Origin: an uncultured Bacteroidales bacterium
GTDB lineage: Bacteria; Bacteroidota; Bacteroidia; Bacteroidales; P3
Length of the DNA stretch: 48,550 nucleotides
Assembly (NCBI GenBank): GCA_905236645.1
Contig: CAJOMZ010000008.1
Coordinates: 1 to 48,550, forward strand
Direction: 5' to 3'
This document shows, piece after piece, positions 31,474-39,249 of the stretch (positions are counted from its first letter, which is position 1; each line of letters starts with the position of its first letter). Below the pieces are notes generated by a model. The model was not told the DNA's origin, did no database searches, and was given only the letters and a program-made list of their open reading frames with translations. Made by a program: the position numbers and the translations under genes.

Positions 31474-32217
31474 GTGAAAACGATAGAAGACATAGATATG
31501 GGCCGGGTGCCGCGCCACGTGGCCATCATAATGGACGGCAACGGGCGCTGGGCGCAGAAGCAGTCGAAGATTCGTCTGTTCGGCCATCAGAGTGCTGTGC
31601 AGGCGGTGCGCGACGCTGTCGAGGCTGCCGCCAGGCTGCGCGTGGAATACCTGACGCTCTACACCTTCTCGACCGAGAACTGGAACCGTCCGCAGGCAGA
31701 GGTGGACGGCCTGATGCAGCTGATGATCAAGGCGGTGGAGGAGGAGACCCCCACGCTGATGAAGAACAATATCCGCCTGTTGACGATAGGCGATGTGGAG
31801 AGGATGCCGCAGGCTTCGCGCGAGTCGATCAAGAGGTGTTGCTGCGACACTGCCGCCAATACGGGCACAACGCTTGTGCTGGCGCTGAGCTACAGCTCGC
31901 GGTGGGAGATAGGAGAGGCGCTGAAGGCTGTGGCGGCCGACGTGGAGGCCGGACGGCTCAGGCAGGAGGAAGTAGGGGAGGAGACGCTGCGTAGATACCT
32001 TGCCACGAGAGATATGCCCGATCCCGACCTGCTGATACGCACGGGCGGCGAGTTGCGCGTGAGCAATTTCCTGCTGTGGCAGATGGCCTATACGGAGTTT
32101 TATTTCACCGACTTGCTGTGGCCCGACTTCAGGCAGGGCGACTTCTACGAGGCTGTATTTAACTATCAGAACCGCCAGCGTCGCTTCGGCAAGACCGGCG
32201 AGCAGGTGGCAAAATGA
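31474..32217 (+). CDS. uppS: Undecaprenyl diphosphate synthase
   Basis: Cis-prenyltransferase making the C55 lipid carrier for peptidoglycan and surface glycans. 247 residues from a GTG start. The motif I-I-M-D-G-N-G-R-W-A carries the catalytic Asp (about 21). The others present are F-G-H-Q-S, Y-T-F-S-T-E-N-W-N-R and the C-terminal L-I-R-T-G-G-E-L-R-V-S-N-F-L-L-W-Q, followed by A-Y-T-E-F-Y-F. All family signature residues are there. It lies between porG and bamA in an envelope-biogenesis operon. Confidence 0.97.
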   Translation: MKTIEDIDMGRVPRHVAIIMDGNGRWAQKQSKIRLFGHQSAVQAVRDAVEAAARLRVEYLTLYTFSTENWNRPQAEVDGLMQLMIKAVEEETPTLMKNNIRLLTIGDVERMPQASRESIKRCCCDTAANTGTTLVLALSYSSRWEIGEALKAVAADVEAGRLRQEEVGEETLRRYLATRDMPDPDLLIRTGGELRVSNFLLWQMAYTEFYFTDLLWPDFRQGDFYEAVFNYQNRQRRFGKTGEQVAK

Positions 32218-32304
32218 AACAAAAAAAGGAGTGTCCAACAATAATAATGCAATTTTTCAGTTATTACTGCTACTTATAGACTAAACTACGCTTTGAAACA
32301 ACCG

Positions 32305-34857
32305 ATGAGAAACATATTGAGATTCGTTGCCGCGCTTGCCCTTGCCTTGCTGCCCACCGTTGCGGCTCAAGGCCAGGTGGTGATAGGCAGGGAGGTGGAA
32401 TATGATATAGACTATCTGACCCCCAAGACATACGAAATCGGTGGCATCACCATAGACAGCGAAGACAAGCTTGACCACAGAATGATTCTGCTTGTGGCCG
32501 GCTTGCAGGTGGGCGATGTCGTCAAGGTGCCCGGCGACAAGATAGCCACTGCTGTCGACAATCTGTGGAACCAGGGCATCTTTGAGGATGTGCAGATACT
32601 GCTGAGCCGCATACAGGACGACAAGGTGTTTCTGAAGATTGTACTGCGCGGCCGCCCAAAACTGGCTGCGGTGCATTTTGAAGGCATCAGCGGCAACGAC
32701 GCCGACAAGCTGGGCAAGGAGTTCGACATACACGTGGGCGACGTGGTGACGGAAAACGTGCTCAAGACCACCAGCAACAAGGCCAAAGCCTATTATGCGA
32801 ACAAGGGCTTCACAAACACGGAAGTAACCACCAAGATGCTTGCCGACACTTCGGGCAAGGGCAACTATGTGATACTTAACTATAACATCAAGAAGGGGAA
32901 GAGGGTGAAGATTGACTCGCTGATCATAGAAGGCAACGAGAGCGTGGCTACCAACAAGCTGCTGCGCAAGATGAAGAACACCCACGATGTGCACTATGGC
33001 AAGAAGATGTTTGTCTGGACCAAGGGCTTCTGGAGCCGCTCGAAATACCGCGAGTTTGAGCTGAACGAGGACTTGGAGCAGATTATCACCTACTACAACG
33101 AGTTGGGCTATCGCGACGCCAGGATAGTGAAGGACACGGTGTGGAATGTGGCGCCTGAAGACCTGAAGATTTCCGACAGCAAGAAGAAACGTCAGGACCG
33201 CGTGAAGGTTAAAGTGACGGTCTTTGAGGGCCATCCGTACTATTTCAGGAACATAACCTTCTCGGGCAATACCGTCTACCCGTCGGAGACGCTTGCGCAG
33301 CACCTGCGCATCAACAAGGGCGACCCCTACAACAGGACAACCCTTGAGACCAATCTGACTTATAACCCCAGCGGCACGGACATCTCGTCGATGTATATGG
33401 ACAACGGCTACCTGTTCTTCAAGGCTACGCCCGTCGAGGTGGCTGTGGAGAACGACTCGATAGACATCGAGATTCGCATTGTCGAGGACAAGCAGGCGCG
33501 CATCCGCAATGTCACCGTCGAGGGTAACACTATCACCAACGACAAGATTATAATGCGCGAGCTGCACACCAAGCCCGGCGACCTGTTCAGCCGCGACGCT
33601 CTGATCCGCAGCCGTCGTGAGCTGGTGACACTTGGCTACTTCAAGGAGGAGAGCCTCAATCCGATACCGCAGCCTAACCCGCAGGACGGTACGGTGGACA
33701 TCGTCTACAAGGTGGAGGAGAACCAGACCAGCCAGCTGCAGCTGCAGGGCGGCTACGGCAACGGTATGCTGATAGGCCAGATAGGTATTCAGCTCAACAA
33801 CTTCTCGGCACGCAACATATTCAACAAGAAGGCTTGGCATCCGCTGCCTGCCGGCGACGGCCAGAAGCTGATGCTCAACGCTGTATCGAACGGCAGATAC
33901 TATTATGCCCTGAACGCGGGCTTCACCGAGCCTTGGCTTGGCGGCAAAAGATCGCAGTCGTTAGGCATCTCTATTTCGCACAACCTTATCAGCAACGGCT
34001 TCTGGCAGTCGACGGAAAGCAGCAGCTACTACAGCCTCACTATCACCGGTGCCAATGTGTCGCTGACACGTCGTCTGAAATGGCCGGACGACTATTTCAT
34101 TATGTCGCAGTCGTTGTCGTACAAGCATTATCTGCTGAACAACTATACCTCGCTGACGCCTTATTTCACCGACGGCCACTCCAACGACCTGGTCTACAGC
34201 ATAGGCTTCAGTCGCAACTCGCTGGATTCGCCTATTTATCCGCGCAGTGGTTCGGAGGTGTCGCTGCAAGGCTTTGTCACGCCGCCTTACTCGCTGATGA
34301 ACGGCAAGGACTATTCGGCGATGGATGCTTCCGACAAGTACCGTTGGCTGGAATACTACAAGTTGAACCTGCGTGGTTCGTGGATGCTCAATATCATTGG
34401 CGATGTGGTGCTTAACGCTCGCTTCCGCTTTGGATATATGGGCTATTACAACAAGGATATCGGTATGTCGCCATTCGGCCGCTACTATCTGGGTGGCTCG
34501 GGCCTGTCGGCTTGGGTGCTTGACGGCCGCGAGGTTATCCCGCTGCGTGGCTATCAGGATTATAAGTTGAGTCCGGACGACGGCGCATCGGTCTTTGACC
34601 GCTACACTCTTGAGTTGCGTCAGCCTATAATCGAGAGTGCCGCGATGACCATTTATGCGCTTGGTTTCCTTGAGGGCGGTAACTCGTGGAGCTCTGCAAA
34701 GGACTTCCAGCCGTTCAAGCTCTATAACTCTGCAGGTGTCGGCATAAGGCTTTATATGCCGATGTTCGGACTGATAGGTATAGACTGGGGCTATGGCTTT
34801 GACGGCAATTACGGCGGCAGCCAGTTCCATTTCAGCATTAACCAGAGTATAGATTAA
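32305..34857 (+). CDS. bamA: Outer-membrane protein assembly factor BamA
   Basis: Inserts beta-barrel proteins into the outer membrane. 850 residues from ATG 32305 (a TTG 12 bases earlier would add four residues). Signal peptide ends near A-A-Q-G-Q. POTRA-type domains span about residues 45-460, with typical G-N-x-x-x segments (I-I-E-G-N-E-S-V-A-T-N-K; T-F-S-G-N-T-V-Y-P; V-E-G-N-T-I-T-N-D-K). The Omp85 barrel follows, with the conserved loop-6 R-G-Y in I-P-L-R-G-Y-Q, and ends G-G-S-Q-F-H-F-S-I-N-Q-S-I-D. The protein does not end in the classical terminal Phe but has the final beta strand. Two Skp-type chaperone genes follow directly. Confidence 0.95.
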   Translation: MRNILRFVAALALALLPTVAAQGQVVIGREVEYDIDYLTPKTYEIGGITIDSEDKLDHRMILLVAGLQVGDVVKVPGDKIATAVDNLWNQGIFEDVQILLSRIQDDKVFLKIVLRGRPKLAAVHFEGISGNDADKLGKEFDIHVGDVVTENVLKTTSNKAKAYYANKGFTNTEVTTKMLADTSGKGNYVILNYNIKKGKRVKIDSLIIEGNESVATNKLLRKMKNTHDVHYGKKMFVWTKGFWSRSKYREFELNEDLEQIITYYNELGYRDARIVKDTVWNVAPEDLKISDSKKKRQDRVKVKVTVFEGHPYYFRNITFSGNTVYPSETLAQHLRINKGDPYNRTTLETNLTYNPSGTDISSMYMDNGYLFFKATPVEVAVENDSIDIEIRIVEDKQARIRNVTVEGNTITNDKIIMRELHTKPGDLFSRDALIRSRRELVTLGYFKEESLNPIPQPNPQDGTVDIVYKVEENQTSQLQLQGGYGNGMLIGQIGIQLNNFSARNIFNKKAWHPLPAGDGQKLMLNAVSNGRYYYALNAGFTEPWLGGKRSQSLGISISHNLISNGFWQSTESSSYYSLTITGANVSLTRRLKWPDDYFIMSQSLSYKHYLLNNYTSLTPYFTDGHSNDLVYSIGFSRNSLDSPIYPRSGSEVSLQGFVTPPYSLMNGKDYSAMDASDKYRWLEYYKLNLRGSWMLNIIGDVVLNARFRFGYMGYYNKDIGMSPFGRYYLGGSGLSAWVLDGREVIPLRGYQDYKLSPDDGASVFDRYTLELRQPIIESAAMTIYALGFLEGGNSWSSAKDFQPFKLYNSAGVGIRLYMPMFGLIGIDWGYGFDGNYGGSQFHFSINQSID

Positions 34858-34889
34858 TGAAGTGATAACGAAACAATGAGATTAAAACC

Positions 34890-35480
34890 GTGAAAAGAAT
34901 CTTTCTGTTTGTAGCCTTGCTGTTTCCTTTGGCGCTCTTCGCGCAGAAATACGCCTGCGTCAACACCGAGTACATCTTGTCGAATATACCGGACTACTCG
35001 CGTGCCCAGTCGCAGCTGGACAAGCTGGCCGCCAACTGGCAGAAGGAATTGGAACAGAAATTCCAAGAGATAGACCGCCTATACAAGACTTATCAGCAGG
35101 AGGCCTATCTGTTGCCCGACAACCTGAAGCGCAAGCGTGAGGATGAGCTCAAGGCCAAGGAGTCCGAGGCCAGGGAATTGCAGAACAAGTATTTCGGTCC
35201 GGGAGGCGACCTTGACAAGAAACGTGCTGAACTGATGAAGCCTATACAGGACCGTGTTTACAATGCCATTGAGCGCATTGCCAATGAGAAAAGCTATGCC
35301 TTTATTCTGGACAAGTCGGGTTCGGCCACGCTGCTTTATGTCAATGCCAAATACGATGTGAGTGACCTTGTGCTGGATATGCTGGGCTACAAGCCGGGCT
35401 CGGGAGCCCAGGAGGACAAGGATGCCGGTCAGCCCACCCGCAAGAAAGAGGTTTCAAACCCTGAAATGAGAAAGCCTTGA
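34890..35480 (+). CDS. ompH: OmpH/Skp-family periplasmic chaperone 1
   Basis: 196 residues from a GTG start. Signal peptide ends A-L-F-A-Q, then K-Y-A-C-V-N-T-E-Y-I-L-S, the conserved OmpH strand. A long charged helical segment (about 45-125) forms the tentacle hairpin, and Y-A-F-I-L-D-K-S-G is the returning strand. An extra C-terminal tail (about 30 residues, Q-E-D-K-D-A-G-Q to the end) rich in charge is not part of Skp. It likely holds unfolded outer-membrane proteins for BamA, encoded 33 bases upstream. Confidence 0.92.
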   Translation: MKRIFLFVALLFPLALFAQKYACVNTEYILSNIPDYSRAQSQLDKLAANWQKELEQKFQEIDRLYKTYQQEAYLLPDNLKRKREDELKAKESEARELQNKYFGPGGDLDKKRAELMKPIQDRVYNAIERIANEKSYAFILDKSGSATLLYVNAKYDVSDLVLDMLGYKPGSGAQEDKDAGQPTRKKEVSNPEMRKP

Positions 35481-35524
35481 TGATTAACAATAAAAGAAAT
35501 TAATAATCCAATAAAGTTAAAATA

Positions 35525-36037
35525 ATGAAAAAAAGTTTAGTTTTACTACTCGTCGCTATGTTCGCTTTCGGAACAGCGGCATTTGCACAGAAGACCGTCA
35601 AGCTCGGACACATCAACTCTGCCGATTTGATGCAGATTATGCCCGGCAAGGATTCAGCCCAGGCTGCTTTTGAAGCAGAGGTTAAGGTCCTTGAGGGAGA
35701 GCTGAAGGCTATGCAGGAAGAACTGCAGAACAAATACACTGACTATCAGGAACGCAAGGCTCAGCTTAGCGAACTTCTGCGTAGCACAAAAGAGCAGGAA
35801 ATACGTGATTTGGATCAGCGCATACAGACCTACCAGCAGAGTGCCCAGCAGAGACTGCAGGACAAGGAGAAAGAGCTTCTCCAGCCAATTATCGACCGCG
35901 CCAAGCAAGCTATCAGTGATGTGGCTAAGGAGAACGGCTACACCTATGTTTTCGACACTTCGGCCGGCGCATTGCTTTACCAGCAAGACAGTGATGATAT
36001 CCTGCCCCTCGTAAAGAAGAAACTGGGTCTTAAGTAA
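35525..36037 (+). CDS. ompH: OmpH/Skp-family periplasmic chaperone 2
   Basis: 170 residues. Signal peptide ends A-A-F-A-Q; then V-K-L-G-H-I-N-S-A-D-L-M, a Gln/Glu/Lys-rich coiled-coil (about 50-125) and Y-T-Y-V-F-D-T-S, closing with a short tail. It is the canonical-length member of the tandem pair. The duplication downstream of bamA is usual in Bacteroidales. It starts 45 bases after the first copy, in an AT-rich gap. Confidence 0.93.
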   Translation: MKKSLVLLLVAMFAFGTAAFAQKTVKLGHINSADLMQIMPGKDSAQAAFEAEVKVLEGELKAMQEELQNKYTDYQERKAQLSELLRSTKEQEIRDLDQRIQTYQQSAQQRLQDKEKELLQPIIDRAKQAISDVAKENGYTYVFDTSAGALLYQQDSDDILPLVKKKLGLK

Positions 36038-36065
36038 TCATTGACTGTATATAGGTAGTTAAATG

Positions 36066-36102
36066 AGTGGTGTCGTTCCCAGCGAAGGGAATGAGCACCA
36101 CT
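36066..36102 (+). promoter_or_regulatory. Hairpin between ompH and mazG
   Basis: AGTGGTG (36066-36072) pairs with CACCACT (36096-36102) and TTCCC with GGGAA inside, around loop AGCGAA. No T-tract follows, so it may be an attenuator, RNA-stability structure or weak terminator. Confidence 0.5.
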
Positions 36103-36143
36103 TATTGCTAAAATACCGTTGTATTTACATTGATTGTACAGGT

Positions 36144-36947
36144 ATGACGGAGGAGCAGAAATCCTTTCAATGGCTTAGCAGCATTCTTGACATCTTGAGA
36201 ACGGAATGCCCGTGGGACAGTGTGCAGACGATTGAAAGCCTGCGCTATCTGACCATCGAGGAGGTGTATGAATTGTCAGAAGCCATCCTTGCCGGCAACT
36301 ATGAGGATATGTGCAAGGAGCTGGGCGACTTGTTTATGCACCTGGTGTTCTATGCCAAGATAGCCGACGACGAAGGCAAGTTCAGCGTGAGCGATGTGAT
36401 TGACGGCATTTGCAGCAAGCTCGTCTCGCGGCATCCTCATATAGCACTGCCGGATCGTGAGGGGGCCATACATCCGCCGTTACAGGCCGAGACACCCGAG
36501 TGGGAGAAGGTGAAGATGCGTGAAGGAAGGAAATCTGTTCTCGAAGGTGTTCCCGAGTCGTTGCCGTCGCTCATCAAGGCAATACGCATACAGGAGAAGG
36601 CATCAGGCTTTGGCTTTGAGTTTCCCGACACATCATTGGCAAAGGCCAAGGTTTATGAGGAATACAACGAGTTTCTTGAGGCTCTGAAGAATTACCACAA
36701 TGAGGGCGAAAAGGCAAAGAAAGAGGCCGAGGAAGAGCTGGGCGACCTGATGTTTGCCATCGTGAAATGGGCCCGTTTCGAAAACCTTAATGCCGACGAT
36801 GCTCTGGCGCACACCAACAGCAAATTCACAAGTCGTTTCAAATATGTCGAGCAACAGGCTCAAAAGTCGGGTCGGAAGCTGCAGGATCTAACGCTTGAAG
36901 AGATGGAACACTACTGGGCTGATGCCAAGAATATGGAAAGACAATAA
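36144..36947 (+). CDS. mazG: Nucleoside triphosphate pyrophosphohydrolase MazG
   Basis: Hydrolyses NTPs/dNTPs to monophosphate and pyrophosphate (house-cleaning; may lower ppGpp). 267 residues from ATG 36144, the normal two-domain MazG length; the frame opens 81 bases earlier but crosses the hairpin and is unlike MazG. Domain 1 has C-P-W-D-x-x-Q-T, the E-E-V-Y-E-L helix and E-L-G-D-L-F-M-H (ExxD motif). R-H-P-H-I is the linker before domain 2, which repeats the pattern with E-E-Y-N-E and E-E-L-G-D-L-M-F-A. Both helical metal-binding motifs are present. Confidence 0.95.
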   Translation: MTEEQKSFQWLSSILDILRTECPWDSVQTIESLRYLTIEEVYELSEAILAGNYEDMCKELGDLFMHLVFYAKIADDEGKFSVSDVIDGICSKLVSRHPHIALPDREGAIHPPLQAETPEWEKVKMREGRKSVLEGVPESLPSLIKAIRIQEKASGFGFEFPDTSLAKAKVYEEYNEFLEALKNYHNEGEKAKKEAEEELGDLMFAIVKWARFENLNADDALAHTNSKFTSRFKYVEQQAQKSGRKLQDLTLEEMEHYWADAKNMERQ

Positions 36948-36954
36948 TCGTAAT

Positions 36955-37125
36955 ATGAAAGAAAAATATACCCCCCCCATTTTTACCGTGGTCACATTCC
37001 ACGTTGAGCAGGGTTTTGCCGGGACCGCCCCCGATGCAGTATTCAACTTTGATTTGTTCTCGTCAGAGAGTGACGAGGACCTTAACCAGGCAGCCACATA
37101 TAACGAGAGCTATTGGAACTGGTAG
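36955..37125 (+). CDS. Small orphan protein, 56 aa
   Basis: Begins M-K-E-K-Y-T-P-P-I-F-T-V-V and ends with an acidic, aromatic tail (S-E-S-D-E-D ... Y-W-N-W). Short proteins opening M-K-x-x-Y-x-x-P and ending in an acidic/Trp tail are frequent unnamed genes in Bacteroidales, so this is probably real, 7 bases after mazG. There is no signal peptide or TM segment. Function unknown; I have no family name. It ends 2 bases before the convergent HdrA-like gene with no terminator between. Confidence 0.5.
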   Translation: MKEKYTPPIFTVVTFHVEQGFAGTAPDAVFNFDLFSSESDEDLNQAATYNESYWNW

Positions 37126-37127
37126 GC

Positions 37128-38135
37128 TTAACCTTCCAGTATAGCAAATGCGGCGGCGCGGCCGTCGTTCACCACGTCGTTAATCGACATCGGGCGTTTG
37201 CAGGCCCCACAGACGTAAAGCCCTTGTTGCCCGGTGAGGTTGTCGCCCAGATGAGGATCGACAGACTGTGCGAAGCCATATTCGCCGCAGATGCCGGCGG
37301 CCTTTGCGAGGCAGCGTGTACCCTCCGAGGCCTCCATACCTACCATCAGCACCAGCAGGTCGGTAGTCATCTTGAGCGGGAGTCCCATCAGTGTATCTTC
37401 AGCCTTAATCTGTACCCGTCCGTCGAATGTGCCCGACGCCTCCGAGATTCGGCCACGTACATAGCGCACTCCGTAGTCCTGTTGCGACTGGCGATACATC
37501 TCCTCAAAGTGCTGTCCCCACATACGAAGGTCCATATAGAATATGTAGGCTTCAGCATCCGGCAACTGTTTCTTTACCTCAATGGCTTGTTTCACGGCTG
37601 TCACGCAGCATACTTTTGAACAGTAGTGGTTGCCCGACTTCTCGTCGCGAGAGCCTACGCACTGCAGGAATACGACGCGCTTGGGCTTCTCGCCCATCGA
37701 GTTGACAATCTGGCTGTAGCGTATCATCTTCTCCATTTCGAGCGAAGTCACCACTCCGTTATAAATACCATAGCCCAGTTCCTCTTTGCGTCGGGCATCG
37801 AAGGGGGTGTAGCCTGTTGCAAGAACAACATTGTCGGAGTAGTAGCTGTTGCCACGGCTGTCGGTGAGTTTCCATCCCTGTTCGCCTTCGTGTACAAGGC
37901 CTACTATGTCGGTGTCAAGGTGTTGGGTGATATTTGAATTGAGGAGCTTGCGATTCATTTGCTCCACGATATCGGTCGCTGCTGCGAAGTTGGGGAAAAG
38001 GAATGCCTTGTCGGCGATATTCTTGAGCGGCGATGACGATTTCTCGAACAAGGACACAGTGACGCCCTGTTTTGCAAGCACGTATGCGGCTTCAATTCCT
38101 GCAGGGCCGGCACCTATTATAGAGACTGTTTTCAT
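37128..38135 (-). CDS. HdrA-like FAD-dependent oxidoreductase subunit
   Basis: 335 residues. The N-terminal Rossmann motif G-A-G-P-A-G-I-E-A-A and L-A-T-G-Y-T-P-F show FAD binding. The HdrA cysteine motif is intact: Q-C-V-G-S-R-D ... Y-C-S-K-V-C-C, expected to hold a [4Fe-4S] cluster. V-C-G-A-C-K-R-P and N-D-V-V-N-D-G-R-A-A-A are the end of the flavin domain. It is about half the length of methanogen HdrA and lacks its ferredoxin and thioredoxin-reductase-like insertions, so flavin-based electron bifurcation is doubtful. It is the last gene of the six-gene Hdr-like operon. Confidence 0.85.
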   Translation of the reverse strand: MKTVSIIGAGPAGIEAAYVLAKQGVTVSLFEKSSSPLKNIADKAFLFPNFAAATDIVEQMNRKLLNSNITQHLDTDIVGLVHEGEQGWKLTDSRGNSYYSDNVVLATGYTPFDARRKEELGYGIYNGVVTSLEMEKMIRYSQIVNSMGEKPKRVVFLQCVGSRDEKSGNHYCSKVCCVTAVKQAIEVKKQLPDAEAYIFYMDLRMWGQHFEEMYRQSQQDYGVRYVRGRISEASGTFDGRVQIKAEDTLMGLPLKMTTDLLVLMVGMEASEGTRCLAKAAGICGEYGFAQSVDPHLGDNLTGQQGLYVCGACKRPMSINDVVNDGRAAAFAILEG

Positions 38136-38184
38136 TTCTGTTTGAAGGTTTGAAAGGTTGTTTGGTATTAAAGGTTAAATGGTT

Positions 38185-39243
38185 TTAGTCTTGACGCAGG
38201 CATTCGGGGCGTGCTGGGCGTGGCAGCAAGCGGCCTGAAATGCCTTTGTATTTTTCGTCAGGATTGTATGCAATGCCTATCTTGTTGAACAGGGGTTCGC
38301 TTTGCACCTGGTGTAGCTGGAAGCCCAGTTTCCAGGGGTCATATCCCAGCAGCAGGCCTGTCAGTTCCTCGTATGTCAGCACAGGTATGCCGTAGCCATC
38401 CTTGTCGTAGGTCTTATGTTCCATCTCGGCGAGCGTATACTGCCATTTGTCGAGGAACATATTGCATCCGGGGCAGTTGGTGAGTATGAAATCAGGCTCG
38501 TAAGGCTCCATCGACTGGAACTTCTTCTTGGTGTTGGCTATTGAATAGCCGCGGTTTTCCTGCACCAGATACTGGCGGAAACCGAATCCGCAGCAGTGGC
38601 GGCGTTCGGGATAGTCTATAACCTCGCCGCCCCAGGCCTCAATCATTCCTGCCAGCACGTAAGGGAACTCGGCCTTGCCGATGCCGCGCTCGGGGAATAT
38701 CTTGGCGTAGTGGCAACCAATATGCTCCACCACACGCAGCGGCTTGCCTGTAAATCGGTTTACGAGTTGGTACTTCATCTTGGGCTTCAGGTCGAAGCGG
38801 AATTTATAGATGACATCCGACGGATGAACAATATTCTTGGGAATCTTGAACTCACGTTTCGTGGCCTCCCACAGGTATTGGCGAGCCTGCTCAAGAAGTT
38901 TTGGGTCGTTCTCCCATTTCTCAATCATCTCGGAGAAGACGCCGAACGAGGTGACGCACGACGGCACATAGTTCTCGTAGCCGCATTCAGTCATCAATGA
39001 GAACAGGCGTGCCACAACGGTCATAGTGGTCTCAAAGGGCACCACGTCGCTGTGGTAGCCTATGCCCGTACAGGTGTGCTGGTGGGGGTTGTCGCATATA
39101 TCCTTGCCGAGTTCTTCGCGCAGGATGCGCAGAAAAGCAGCCTCCGAGCCAGGGAAGAATGTCTGGCGGATGCAGCTGCGCTCATAGAAGAAATGGTCGT
39201 CGGCTATCTCTTTCTGGTATTCATTCCAAAATCTTTTCTCCAT
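38185..39243 (-). CDS. HdrB-like disulfide reductase subunit (CCG domains)
   Basis: 352 residues. Two cysteine-rich motifs of the HdrB/GlpC/LutA type: E-H-I-G-C-H-Y-A-K (first), R-R-H-C-C-G-F-G-F (C-C-G core) and T-N-C-P-G-C-N-M (second), which in HdrB ligate non-cubane [4Fe-4S] clusters that cleave a disulfide. The N-terminal third is extra: C-x-R-Q and C-T-G-I-G-Y-H-S-D-V residues outside the core. It lies 6 bases after the membrane subunit. The substrate is not coenzyme M/B here, since this is not a methanogen; it is unknown. Confidence 0.85.
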   Translation of the reverse strand: MEKRFWNEYQKEIADDHFFYERSCIRQTFFPGSEAAFLRILREELGKDICDNPHQHTCTGIGYHSDVVPFETTMTVVARLFSLMTECGYENYVPSCVTSFGVFSEMIEKWENDPKLLEQARQYLWEATKREFKIPKNIVHPSDVIYKFRFDLKPKMKYQLVNRFTGKPLRVVEHIGCHYAKIFPERGIGKAEFPYVLAGMIEAWGGEVIDYPERRHCCGFGFRQYLVQENRGYSIANTKKKFQSMEPYEPDFILTNCPGCNMFLDKWQYTLAEMEHKTYDKDGYGIPVLTYEELTGLLLGYDPWKLGFQLHQVQSEPLFNKIGIAYNPDEKYKGISGRLLPRPARPECLRQD

Positions 39244-39249
39244 AAGTCG

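Noticed and set aside
32218-32304. Leader peptide after AAGGAG between uppS and bamA (ATG 32247, 10 codons)
   Set aside because: The AAGGAG is about 15 bases from the ATG, too far, and the peptide has no regulatory codon pattern.
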